Assembly: GCA_955652345.1 (NCBI GenBank) | Contig: CATPBV010000290.1 | Span: 1 to 14,023, forward strand | DNA length: 14,023 nt | Reading direction: 5' to 3' | Source of the DNA: an uncultured Solirubrobacteraceae bacterium | GTDB lineage: Bacteria; Actinomycetota; Thermoleophilia; Solirubrobacterales; Solirubrobacteraceae | Shown here: in pieces, positions 6,937 through 13,657 of the stretch | Position numbering within the stretch: the stretch's first letter is position 1 | Layout: every line of letters begins with the position of its first letter | The notes under the pieces: model-generated | Database searches by the model: none | The model's input: the letters and a program-made list of their open reading frames with translations, nothing else | Told to the model about the DNA's origin: nothing | Program-made: the position numbers and the translations under genes

Positions 6937-8028
6937 ATGGCGATCGAGTTCGCTGAGCGCATCCGCCGGATCCCGAGCTACCCGGTCGCGTCGGGCTACG
7001 ACCTGGGTGCCGATGTGGCGATGCTCGCCTCCAATGAGTCGAGCTTCGGGCCGCTCCCGGAGGTCGTGCGAGCGGCTTCGGGGGTGCTGGCCGGCACGAA
7101 CCGCTATCCGGATCCGTCCTACTGGCCGCTGCGCAGCGCGCTGTCCGACCGCTACGGGATCGCACCGGAGCGGATCGCGCTAGGGAACGGCTCGTGCGAC
7201 ATCCTGCTGGCCGCCGGCGAGGCGCTGCTGGAGCCCGGAGCCGAGGTCGTCTACGCATGGCCGGCGTTCAGCGTCTATCCGCTGCTGCCCGCGTGCACCG
7301 GCGCGCGGGCGATCCAGGTGCCGCTCGATTCCGAGGACCGCCACGACCTCGAAGCGATCGCCGCCGAGGTGACCGCCGCGACCCGGCTGGTGCTGATCTG
7401 CAACCCGAACAACCCGACCTCGACCTCGGTCGGATTGGATCTTCTCGAGGCGTTCCTCGAGCGGGTTCCGCGGAACGTATGCGTGATCCTCGACGAAGCC
7501 TACTGCGAGTTCGCGCTCGCCCTCGGCGACCCGTACGCGTCCGTTGAGCTGCTGCATCGCCATCAGAACCTGGTCCTGCTGCGCACGTTCTCGAAGGTCT
7601 ACGGGCTTGCCGGACTCCGTGTTGGGTTCGCGCTGTGCCCGTCGGAGGACTTCCGCGCCGCGGTCGACCAGGTCCGTCAGCCTTTCTACCTGAGTGCCGC
7701 CGCGCACGCCGCCGCGGTGGAGGCGCTGCGGCACCAGGACGAGGTCGAGCGGCGGGTCACGCAGACGATCGCCTGGCGGCTCGAGCTCGAGGACGGGATT
7801 CGCGACCTTCGCCTGTGGGTCGCGGAGTCGGACGCGAACTTCGTCTGGACCGTCCTGCCCGACGAGCCCGGGGAGGACGCCGTCGTCTCGGGTCTGCGCG
7901 AGCGCGGAGTGCTGGTCCGGGCGGGGCGCTCGCTCGGGCGCGAGGGTGCGCTGCGCGTGACGGTGGGGACCGCCGAGGAGAACCGGCGATTTCTCGCGGC
8001 GCTGGGCGAGCTCGTGCCGAGCGCCTGA
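6937..8028 (+). CDS. hisC: HisC-type PLP aminotransferase (histidinol-phosphate / aromatic amino acid)
   Basis: A 363-residue fold-type I aminotransferase. PLP-binding residues are visible: N156 in CNPNNPTST, D186 and Y189 in ILDEAYCEF, Schiff-base K220 in RTFSKVYGLAGLRVGFAL, and R228. The N-terminus (RRIPSYPVAS, then LASNESSFGPLP) and overall length are those of histidinol-phosphate aminotransferases. HisC-family enzymes often also accept phenylpyruvate, hydroxyphenylpyruvate or prephenate. No other his gene is in the window and the flanks are aroH and aroF/tyrA, so I infer an aromatic transaminase role closing the Phe/Tyr pathway. Sequence alone does not exclude histidine biosynthesis. The ATG at 6937 follows the aroH stop by 6 bp. 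The gene ends 5 bp before a candidate promoter for the downstream aroF unit. Confidence 0.88.
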   Translation: MAIEFAERIRRIPSYPVASGYDLGADVAMLASNESSFGPLPEVVRAASGVLAGTNRYPDPSYWPLRSALSDRYGIAPERIALGNGSCDILLAAGEALLEPGAEVVYAWPAFSVYPLLPACTGARAIQVPLDSEDRHDLEAIAAEVTAATRLVLICNPNNPTSTSVGLDLLEAFLERVPRNVCVILDEAYCEFALALGDPYASVELLHRHQNLVLLRTFSKVYGLAGLRVGFALCPSEDFRAAVDQVRQPFYLSAAAHAAAVEALRHQDEVERRVTQTIAWRLELEDGIRDLRLWVAESDANFVWTVLPDEPGEDAVVSGLRERGVLVRAGRSLGREGALRVTVGTAEENRRFLAALGELVPSA

Positions 8029-8032
8029 GGCC

Positions 8033-8061
8033 TTTTCATCTTGGCTGTCGTCTGGTATACA
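8033..8061 (+). promoter_or_regulatory. Promoter of the aroF leader and operon
   Basis: TTTTCA (8033-8038) and TATACA (8056-8061) are separated by 17 bp, and TG at 8053-8054 makes an extended -10 (TGG-TATACA). It begins 5 bp after the aminotransferase stop. The start should fall near 8068-8070, directly before the ATG of the leader ORF at 8071. Confidence 0.6.
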
Positions 8062-8070
8062 CCCGCGCGG

Positions 8071-8139
8071 ATGACCGACGGCAGCCCTCAGTTCCGCGCT
8101 TATTCCGGCCGCCGTCACTACGCCTGGCGATTTATCTAG
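8071..8139 (+). CDS. Candidate aromatic-rich leader peptide of the aroF attenuator
   Basis: A 22-codon ORF beginning ATG ACC GAC and ending in TAG at 8137-8139. Five of 22 residues are aromatic: F8, Y11, Y17, W19 and F21, plus H16; the C-terminal part reads RRHYAWRFI. Y11 and F21 use TAT and TTT, codons scarce in this GC-rich genome. It starts about 9 nt after a -10 box, so it would be read from a leaderless transcript. It sits in the leader of the DAHP synthase gene, whose product starts aromatic amino-acid synthesis. In Corynebacterium a comparable aromatic leader peptide controls a DAHP synthase gene. A chance ORF is possible, but position, composition and the RNA stems after the stop agree with a leader peptide. 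Confidence 0.65.
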   Translation: MTDGSPQFRAYSGRRHYAWRFI

Positions 8140-8226
8140 GCGCTCCTCCGCACCCCCGCCCCGCGAGCTCGAGCCTCAGCGGGCCTCTCCAAGGGGAGCG
8201 CCGCATCCCACCCTCCCGTACATTTT
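8139..8226 (+). promoter_or_regulatory. Putative ribosome-mediated attenuator RNA upstream of aroF
   Basis: Three competing segments are visible. Arm A, 8139-8148, pairs with arm B, 8193-8202, over 10 bp (one G-U). Arm B (8194-8198, GGGAG) can instead pair with arm C (8213-8217, CTCCC), and TTTT follows at 8223-8226. A separate hairpin, 8160-8167 with 8175-8183 (one bulged A, 7-nt loop), lies between A and B. Arm A begins at the last base of the leader-peptide stop codon, so a terminating ribosome would cover A and free B for C. A ribosome stalled at the early aromatic codons would leave A:B. The B:C stem is short, so which form blocks expression is uncertain. Confidence 0.5.
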
Positions 8227-8249
8227 CCAGGCGTAGAAAGGACCAGTAG

Positions 8250-9275
8250 ATGATGATCGTGATGAAACCGACGGCCACCGATGAGGAGCTACAGGCCGTC
8301 CTTGACAGGGTGGAGGCGGCAGGCGCCCGGGCGCACCTCAGCCGCGGCGAGGAGGTCACGGTCGTTGGCGCGATCGGGGACCGCGAGCACATCGCCCGGC
8401 TCGAGCTCGAAGGCTTTCCCGGCGTCGATCGGATCGTCCCGATCCTCAAGCCCTACAAGCTCGCCTCGACCCAGTTCAAGCACGGCGTCCGCTCGGTGTT
8501 CGAGATCGCGGGGCGGAAGGTGGGCGGCCAGCACTTCACGATGATCGCCGGACCGTGCACTGTCGAGTCGCGGGCCCAGACGCTCGAGACGGCGCGGACC
8601 GTGCGAGACGCCGGCGCGACCCTGTTCCGCGGCGGCGCCTACAAGCCGCGAACCTCGCCGTATGCCTTCCAGGGTCTCGGGCAGGAGGGCCTTCGGCTGC
8701 TCCAGGAGGCCAAGGACGAGACCGGCCTGCCGATCGTCACCGAGCTGCTCGATCTCCGCGACCTCGATCAGGTGCTCGAGGTCGCCGATGTGATCCAGAT
8801 CGGGGCGCGCAGCATGAACAACTACACACTCCTTGCCGAGGTGGGTCGCTCGGGCAGGCCCGCGCTGCTCAAGCGAGGCCCGGCCAGCACGCTCGAGGAG
8901 CTGCTGATGGCCGCCGAGTACATCCTCAAGGAGGGCAACGAAGCGGTGATGCTGTGCGAGCGCGGGATCCGCACGTTCGAGACCGCCTACCGGTACACCC
9001 TCGATCTCACCGCCGTTCCCGTGCTGAAGCAGCTCAGCCACCTGCCCGTGATCGTGGATCCCAGCCACGCGGCCGGCCGTCGCGACCTGGTGATGCCGCT
9101 TTCGCTGGCGGCGGCCGCCGTCGGCGCGGACGGAATCATCGTCGAGGTTCATCCGCGTCCCGAAGAGGCGATCTGCGACGGGCCGCAGGCACTCGTGGCC
9201 GACGAGTTCGCCGACTACGTCGAGCGCGTCCAGGCGGCAGCCGCGCTCGCGGGCAAGGCACTGTCGCCAGTTTGA
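8250..9275 (+). CDS. aroF: 3-deoxy-7-phosphoheptulonate (DAHP) synthase, type I-beta with ferredoxin-like regulatory domain
   Basis: A 341-residue enzyme condensing phosphoenolpyruvate and erythrose 4-phosphate, the committed step of the shikimate pathway. Residues 1-68 form the ferredoxin-like domain that mediates feedback inhibition in Thermotoga-type enzymes. The (beta/alpha)8 barrel follows: AGPCTVES with metal-ligand C103, FRGGAYKPRTSPYAFQGLG with K132 and R134, IGARSMNNY, LLKRGPAST with K208, LCERGIRTFE around E237, and VDPSHAAGRRD with H273. Length is normal. The RBS AAAGGA (8237-8242) lies 7 nt before the ATG; a second in-frame ATG follows immediately. It is preceded by a 221-bp gap containing a promoter and an attenuator-like leader, and its TGA overlaps the TTG start of tyrA. 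It is the first gene of the aroF-tyrA-aroA-cmk unit. The symbol may appear as aroF or aroG in databases. Confidence 0.96.
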   Translation: MMIVMKPTATDEELQAVLDRVEAAGARAHLSRGEEVTVVGAIGDREHIARLELEGFPGVDRIVPILKPYKLASTQFKHGVRSVFEIAGRKVGGQHFTMIAGPCTVESRAQTLETARTVRDAGATLFRGGAYKPRTSPYAFQGLGQEGLRLLQEAKDETGLPIVTELLDLRDLDQVLEVADVIQIGARSMNNYTLLAEVGRSGRPALLKRGPASTLEELLMAAEYILKEGNEAVMLCERGIRTFETAYRYTLDLTAVPVLKQLSHLPVIVDPSHAAGRRDLVMPLSLAAAAVGADGIIVEVHPRPEEAICDGPQALVADEFADYVERVQAAAALAGKALSPV

Positions 9276-10342
9276 GAATTGCGGTCGTCGGGCTGGGCCT
9301 GATCGGGGGCTCGATCGCCCTCGCCGCGCGCAGGCGGCTCGACGCGACGGTCAGCGGTTACGACGCCTCGCCTCACGCGCTGTCGGCAGCGGCCGAGCGC
9401 GGCGCGCTGGACCGCGCGTGCGATCAGCTTGGGGACGCGGTTGGCGACGCCGAAGCGGTGTTCGTGGCGGTGCCGGTGGGCGCGATCGAGGAAGCGGTTT
9501 CAGAGGCGCTGCGCGACGCCCCGCCCGAGTGCGTGGTCAGCGACGTCGGCTCGACCAAGCGCGCGATCGTCGCCGCGCACCAGGATCCTCGCTTCGTCGG
9601 CGGGCATCCGCTCGCCGGTGCCGAGACCTCGGGGATCGAGCACGCCCGGCCCGACCTGTTCACGGGCGCGACCTGGTATCTGACCCCGAGCGCCAGTACC
9701 TCGGGGATCCTGTACGAGCGCCTGCACCGGCTCCTACGTGCGATCGGAGCGCGCCCTGCGGCGATCGACTCAGCGACGCACGACGCGATCCTTGCGACGG
9801 TCTCCCACCTTCCGCATGTGCTGGCCAACGTGCTCGTCGGCCAGGCCGCGGCCACGCTAGAGGCCGGCGACGAGCGGCTTCCCGCGACCGGCCCGAGCTT
9901 CCGCGACGCCACCAGGGTCGCCGGGGCGTCGAGCGCGATCTGGACCGACATCTACCTCGCCAACCGGGATGCGCTCGCTGGTGCGATCTCGGAGACGGTG
10001 GAGCGGCTCGAGCGCGTTCGGGACCAGTTAATCGCTGCTGACCCCAGGCGCGTGACAGCCTGGAACGAGGAGGCCGCAGCCGATCGGCGTCGGCTGCTCG
10101 AAGCGCACCTGGCGGGCGGCCCGCTCAGCGAGCTGCGCGTGTCCGTCCCGAATCGCCCGGGAGTCGTCGCGCAGCTGGCGCTCGAGCTTGGGCGCGCCGG
10201 GGTCAACATCACGGACATGGCTCTTTACCCCGCCGCCGACATGAGCGAGGGAGTGATCGCGCTGTGGGTCGCGGGCGAGGAGCCCGCCGGGCGCGCGCTG
10301 GAGCTGGTCGGCCGTCTGGGGTTCCCGGTGGTTCGCGCATGA
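9272..10342 (+). CDS. tyrA: Prephenate dehydrogenase with C-terminal ACT domain
   Basis: A 356-residue enzyme that oxidatively decarboxylates prephenate to 4-hydroxyphenylpyruvate on the route to tyrosine. The N-terminal Rossmann motif is VVGLGLIGGS (G7, G9, G12). VSDVGSTKR at 89-97 and GGHPLAGAETSG at 110-121 with catalytic-type H112 follow, then SHLPHVLA at 178-185 and the helical dimerisation domain. Residues about 285-356 (ELRVSVPNRPGVVAQLALEL, then GVNITDM) form an ACT domain, so feedback by an aromatic amino acid is likely. The start is TTG at 9272, the only start codon next to the conserved N-terminus; it overlaps the aroF stop as TTGA. The stop overlaps the aroA ATG as ATGA. The frame is also open far upstream through aroF, and that extension is not coding. 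The arogenate versus prephenate preference cannot be told. Confidence 0.95.
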   Translation: MRIAVVGLGLIGGSIALAARRRLDATVSGYDASPHALSAAAERGALDRACDQLGDAVGDAEAVFVAVPVGAIEEAVSEALRDAPPECVVSDVGSTKRAIVAAHQDPRFVGGHPLAGAETSGIEHARPDLFTGATWYLTPSASTSGILYERLHRLLRAIGARPAAIDSATHDAILATVSHLPHVLANVLVGQAAATLEAGDERLPATGPSFRDATRVAGASSAIWTDIYLANRDALAGAISETVERLERVRDQLIAADPRRVTAWNEEAAADRRRLLEAHLAGGPLSELRVSVPNRPGVVAQLALELGRAGVNITDMALYPAADMSEGVIALWVAGEEPAGRALELVGRLGFPVVRA

Positions 10343-11640
10343 ATGCGGTGTTCGAGCCTGCAGGTCCGCTTCGCGGACGTCTGCGTGTGCCGGCCGACAA
10401 GTCGATCTCTCACCGCGCGGCGATCATCGCTGCGATGGTGGGCGCGCCGGTGCGGATCACGAACTACCTCGACGCCGCCGACACACGCTCGACGCTCGCC
10501 GCGATTCGCTCGCTCGGCGCGCGGGTACAGGCTCGAGACGGCGGTCTCGAGATCGTCGGCGCCGGGATGCGCTGCGCCCAGGTCTCCGGTGGGCCGATCG
10601 ACGTCGGCAACGCCGGCACACTGATGCGGCTGCTGCCCGGATGGCTGTCGTTCCAGACCGGTTCGACGTTCGTGCTCGACGGGGACGAGTCGATCCGCCG
10701 GCGGCCCGTCGACCGGATCGCGCAGCCGTTGGCGCTGATGGGCGCCGCGCTCGACGCTCGGGACGGGAGGTTCCCCCCGCTGACGGTGCGGGGCGGGGAG
10801 CTGACCGGGATCGAGTACGAGCTCCCGGTCGCGAGCGCGCAGGTGAAGTCGTGCCTGCTGCTCGCCGGCCTTGCGACGGACGGCACCGAGGTGATCGAGC
10901 CGGTGGCGACCCGCGATCACACCGAGCGGATGCTGCTGGCGGCCGGCGCCTCTCTGCGCCGCATGGCCGGCGGGAACGGCTACCGCACGACGGTGCAAGC
11001 CGGCGATGCGCTCGCGCTCGAACGCGTCGATGTCCCCGGGGACGTGTCGAGCGCGGCCTTCCTGCTCGCGGCCGCGGCGATCGTCCCCGGCTCGCGGCTC
11101 ATGCTCGAAGGAGTGGGCGTCAACTGGACGCGCGCGGGCTTCCTCCGGATCCTCGCGCGAATGGGCGCGAGCGTGCGCGGCGAGCTCGAGCCCGACGGGG
11201 CGTTCGACCCGGTCGAGCCGGTGAGCGACCTCGAGGTGCGACACGCGCCGCTCACCGCCACCACGGTGGCCGCACAGGAGGTGCCGTTGGCGATCGACGA
11301 GCTTCCGCTGGTTGCGTTGCTGGGCTGCTTCGCCGAGGGGGACACGGTTGTGCGCGGGGCCGGCGAGCTTCGCGTCAAGGAGTCAGACCGGATCGAGACG
11401 GTCGTCAGCGGGCTGCGCGGACTCGGCGCCGAGATCGAGGCGCTGCCGGACGGGTTCGCGGTCCGCGGAACGGGAGGGCTCGAAGGCGGCGAGCTCGACG
11501 CCCACGGCGACCACCGGCTCGCGCTGGTCGGGGCGGTCGCGGGACTGGCGTCGCGGAAAGGCGTGCAGGTGCGCGGCTTCGAGGCCGCCGACGTCTCCTA
11601 TCCGCGGTTCGCCGAGGACCTGCGAGGGCTGCTCGCGTGA
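10339..11640 (+). CDS. aroA: 3-phosphoshikimate 1-carboxyvinyltransferase (EPSP synthase)
   Basis: A 433-residue enzyme that joins phosphoenolpyruvate to shikimate-3-phosphate, the sixth shikimate step and the target of glyphosate. Visible motifs are LRVPADKSISHRAA with K21, IDVGNAGTLMRLL at 87-99, RRRPVDRIAQPL, SAQVKSCLLLAGL, IDELPLVALL with catalytic-type D320, GELRVKESDRIE with K347, and GDHRLALVGAV with R393. The last residues (FEAADVSYPRFAEDL) are typical. In the GNAGTxxR loop, the residue matching E. coli Pro101 is Leu99-region hydrophobic (GTLMRLL rather than GTAMRPL). The ATG at 10339 overlaps the tyrA stop as ATGA; an upstream in-frame extension to 10264 would run into tyrA coding sequence and is not used. 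The stop overlaps the cmk GTG. Length and motifs are normal for the family. Confidence 0.97.
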   Translation: MNAVFEPAGPLRGRLRVPADKSISHRAAIIAAMVGAPVRITNYLDAADTRSTLAAIRSLGARVQARDGGLEIVGAGMRCAQVSGGPIDVGNAGTLMRLLPGWLSFQTGSTFVLDGDESIRRRPVDRIAQPLALMGAALDARDGRFPPLTVRGGELTGIEYELPVASAQVKSCLLLAGLATDGTEVIEPVATRDHTERMLLAAGASLRRMAGGNGYRTTVQAGDALALERVDVPGDVSSAAFLLAAAAIVPGSRLMLEGVGVNWTRAGFLRILARMGASVRGELEPDGAFDPVEPVSDLEVRHAPLTATTVAAQEVPLAIDELPLVALLGCFAEGDTVVRGAGELRVKESDRIETVVSGLRGLGAEIEALPDGFAVRGTGGLEGGELDAHGDHRLALVGAVAGLASRKGVQVRGFEAADVSYPRFAEDLRGLLA

Positions 11641-12266
11641 CCATCGTGGCGATCGATGGCCCGGCGGGCGCGGGCAAGTCGACCGTCGCCCGTGAGGTCG
11701 CGCGGCGGCTCGGCTTCACGTACATGAACTCGGGCGCGATGTACCGATGCGTCGCGCTGGCGGCCACCGAGCGCGGCGCCGAGCCGCGAGACGTGGCCAC
11801 CACGCTTGCAATCGAGCCGGGCGAGCAGGTGCTGCTCGATGGCCGCGAGGTGACCGCGCTGATCCGTGAGCCCGCGATCACCGAGGCCGCCTCACGCGTG
11901 GCAGCCGATCCGTCCGTACGTGCGGCGCTGGTCGACATGCAGCGGCAGATGCTCGCCACAGGAGACTGGGTGGCCGAGGGCCGCGACATCGCCACGGTCG
12001 TCGCACCCGACGCGGACGTCAAGGTGTTCCTCACCGCCGACCCAGCCGAGCGGGCCCGCCGGCGAGCGGTCGAGCTGGGAGCCGACCGGAGCACCGTTCT
12101 CGCGGAGCAGGCGATCCGCGACGAGCGCGACAGCACGCGCGAGCACTCGCCACTCAAGCCGGCGCCAGGGTCGGTCGTGCTCGACACCACCGGCCTGCGC
12201 TTCGACGAGGTGGTCGACCGGGTCGTCGGCTTGGTCGACCGCGCTCGCGGCGCCGTCGAGCACTAG
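11637..12266 (+). CDS. cmk: (d)CMP kinase
   Basis: A 209-residue kinase that phosphorylates CMP and dCMP with ATP for nucleotide synthesis. The P-loop is AIDGPAGAGKST (5-16). MNSGAMYR at 30-37 replaces the common DTGAMYR but keeps the SGAMYR core. AEGRDIATVVAPDADVKVFLTADPAERARRR covers the NMP-binding/lid region, and RDERDSTREHSPLKPA is the family's RD-x-x-D-x-x-R segment. The GTG start at 11637 overlaps the aroA stop as GTGA, and no other start lies near VTIVAIDGPAG. der follows after 11 bp. The aroA-cmk-der order is common in bacteria and suggests one transcript. Nothing is missing; the lack of an intervening acyltransferase gene is a normal variant. Confidence 0.96.
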   Translation: MTIVAIDGPAGAGKSTVAREVARRLGFTYMNSGAMYRCVALAATERGAEPRDVATTLAIEPGEQVLLDGREVTALIREPAITEAASRVAADPSVRAALVDMQRQMLATGDWVAEGRDIATVVAPDADVKVFLTADPAERARRRAVELGADRSTVLAEQAIRDERDSTREHSPLKPAPGSVVLDTTGLRFDEVVDRVVGLVDRARGAVEH

Positions 12267-12277
12267 CCTCAGTCGCC

Positions 12278-13612
12278 ATGAAGGTCGCGATCGTCGGCTA
12301 CCCGAACGTGGGCAAGTCATCGCTGGTCAACCGTCTCACCGGGTCCCGGGAGGCGGTTGTCCACGAGCGCCCCGGCGTCACCCGCGACCGCAAGGAGCTA
12401 CAGACCGAGTGGAACGGACGGTCGCTCACGCTGATCGACACCGGCGGCGTCGACTTGGATGACCGGGAGGGGCTCGCGACACAGATCCAAGCGCAGGCGA
12501 GGGCGGCGATCGCGCAGGCAGACGCCGCGGTACTCGTCGTCGACGCCAGGGCCGGGCTTCGGCCCGGCGATCATGAGATCGCCGAGCTGCTCAGGGGCGC
12601 GCCGCTTCCGGTTATCGTCGCCGCGAACAAGGTCGACGTCGTCACGGACATGCCGCTGGCGGCCGAGTTCCATCGGCTCGGGCTGGGAGAGCCGGTGCCG
12701 GTGTCGGCGGCGCAGGGGCTCGGAACCGGGGATCTCCTCGACCGCATCGTCGAGCTCGCCCCGGACGCTCGAGACTCCGATCCGCAGGACGGCGAGGCGG
12801 TGCGCCTGGCGGTGATCGGACGCCCCAACGTCGGCAAGTCGTCCCTGGTGAACCGTTTCCTCGGAGCCGAGCGGGTGATCGTCTCGCCCGAGGCGGGCAC
12901 CACGCGCGACGCGATCGACCTGCCGATGACGTTCGAGGGGCGCGAGCTGGTGCTGATCGACACGGCGGGCCTGCGCCGCCAGGCGAAGGTGGACGAGTCG
13001 CTCGAGTACTACACCGCGCTTCGCTCGCGGCGCGCCGCCGAGCGGGCGGAGGTGGCGCTCGTCGTGTGCGACGCCAGAGACGGAGTCACCTCGCAGGACC
13101 TGCGGATCGGTGAGCTCGCGATGCGCAGCGGCTGCGCCACCGCGCTCGTCCTCAACAAGTGGGACATGGCCGACCATGTCGACCTCGACCACGAGCGCGC
13201 CCGCGCCCACAAGAAGCTGAGGCTTCGCCCGCGGGTGCTGACCGCCAGCGCGAAGACGGGCAGGCACGTCGAGCGGCTGCTCGTCGAGACGCTCGCGCTG
13301 GCCGACCGCCGTCGCGGGCGGGTCCCGACGCCGCAGCTGAACCGCTTCCTGTCCGATGCGGTCGCCACGCGCCAGCCGCCGGCGGGCACCGGCGGCCACC
13401 GGCTGAAGTTGCTGTTCATGGTGCAGACCGCCGCCAGCCCCCCGAGGTTCTCGATTCAGGTCAATTCCCGCGCCAAGGTCACTCGCGACTACGCGTACTA
13501 CCTGGAGAACCGGCTCCGGGAGCGCTATCGCCTGGAGGGAATCCCGGTGATCATCGACTTCGTGGAGCGCAGCGAGCGGCGCTCGACCCGCCGCCCGGGC
13601 GTGGCCGCGTAA
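12278..13612 (+). CDS. der: Ribosome-assembly GTPase Der (EngA)
   Basis: A 444-residue tandem GTPase required for 50S subunit maturation. GTPase domain 1 has GYPNVGKSS (7-15), the GVTRD switch, DTGG (54-57) and ANKVD (116-120). Domain 2 has GRPNVGKSS (181-189), GTTRD, DTAG (228-231) and LNKWD. The C-terminal KH-like domain starts around 350 and includes LKLLFMVQTAASPPRFSIQVN and YYLENRLRERYRLEGIPVIIDF. The Der arrangement of two G domains plus KH is complete and the length is typical. ATG at 12278 begins directly with the first G domain; no clear Shine-Dalgarno precedes it. It lies 11 bp after cmk, the last gene of the operon. The next gene has its own promoter 10 bp after the stop. Confidence 0.98.
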   Translation: MKVAIVGYPNVGKSSLVNRLTGSREAVVHERPGVTRDRKELQTEWNGRSLTLIDTGGVDLDDREGLATQIQAQARAAIAQADAAVLVVDARAGLRPGDHEIAELLRGAPLPVIVAANKVDVVTDMPLAAEFHRLGLGEPVPVSAAQGLGTGDLLDRIVELAPDARDSDPQDGEAVRLAVIGRPNVGKSSLVNRFLGAERVIVSPEAGTTRDAIDLPMTFEGRELVLIDTAGLRRQAKVDESLEYYTALRSRRAAERAEVALVVCDARDGVTSQDLRIGELAMRSGCATALVLNKWDMADHVDLDHERARAHKKLRLRPRVLTASAKTGRHVERLLVETLALADRRRGRVPTPQLNRFLSDAVATRQPPAGTGGHRLKLLFMVQTAASPPRFSIQVNSRAKVTRDYAYYLENRLRERYRLEGIPVIIDFVERSERRSTRRPGVAA

Positions 13613-13622
13613 GCCAACGAGC

Positions 13623-13649
13623 TAAAGATCCGGGGCCTGGCTCCGATGG
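13623..13649 (+). promoter_or_regulatory. FliA/WhiG-type (sigma-28 family) promoter of the second exported protein gene
   Basis: TAAAGATC (13623-13630), an 11-bp spacer, then TCCGATGG (13642-13649) matches the sigma-28 core TAAAG-N14-CCGAT. It shares the 13-mer GCTAAAGATCCGG (13621-13633) with the copy at 2669-2681. The -10 box is followed by 8 nt and then ATG at 13658, the same distance as at the other copy. An ATG inside the -10 box (13646) cannot be the start if this promoter is used. Confidence 0.6.
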
Positions 13650-13657
13650 AGTGGGTA

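Noticed and set aside
8029..8249. T-box or other known riboswitch in the aroF leader
   Set aside because: No T-box consensus or recognisable riboswitch core was seen; the aromatic leader ORF explains the region better.
8555..9271. Long plus-strand extension in front of tyrA
   Set aside because: Same frame as tyrA but runs through aroF in another frame with Arg/Ala-rich nonsense; the dehydrogenase begins at the TTG at 9272.
10225..11244. 339-codon minus-strand frame opposite aroA
   Set aside because: Shadow in the complementary frame of a GC-rich gene; translation is compositionally biased and the plus-strand aroA is complete.
12398..13399. 333-codon minus-strand frame opposite der
   Set aside because: Antisense shadow of der; Arg/Gly/Pro-rich low-complexity translation with no family motifs, while the plus strand encodes an intact Der.
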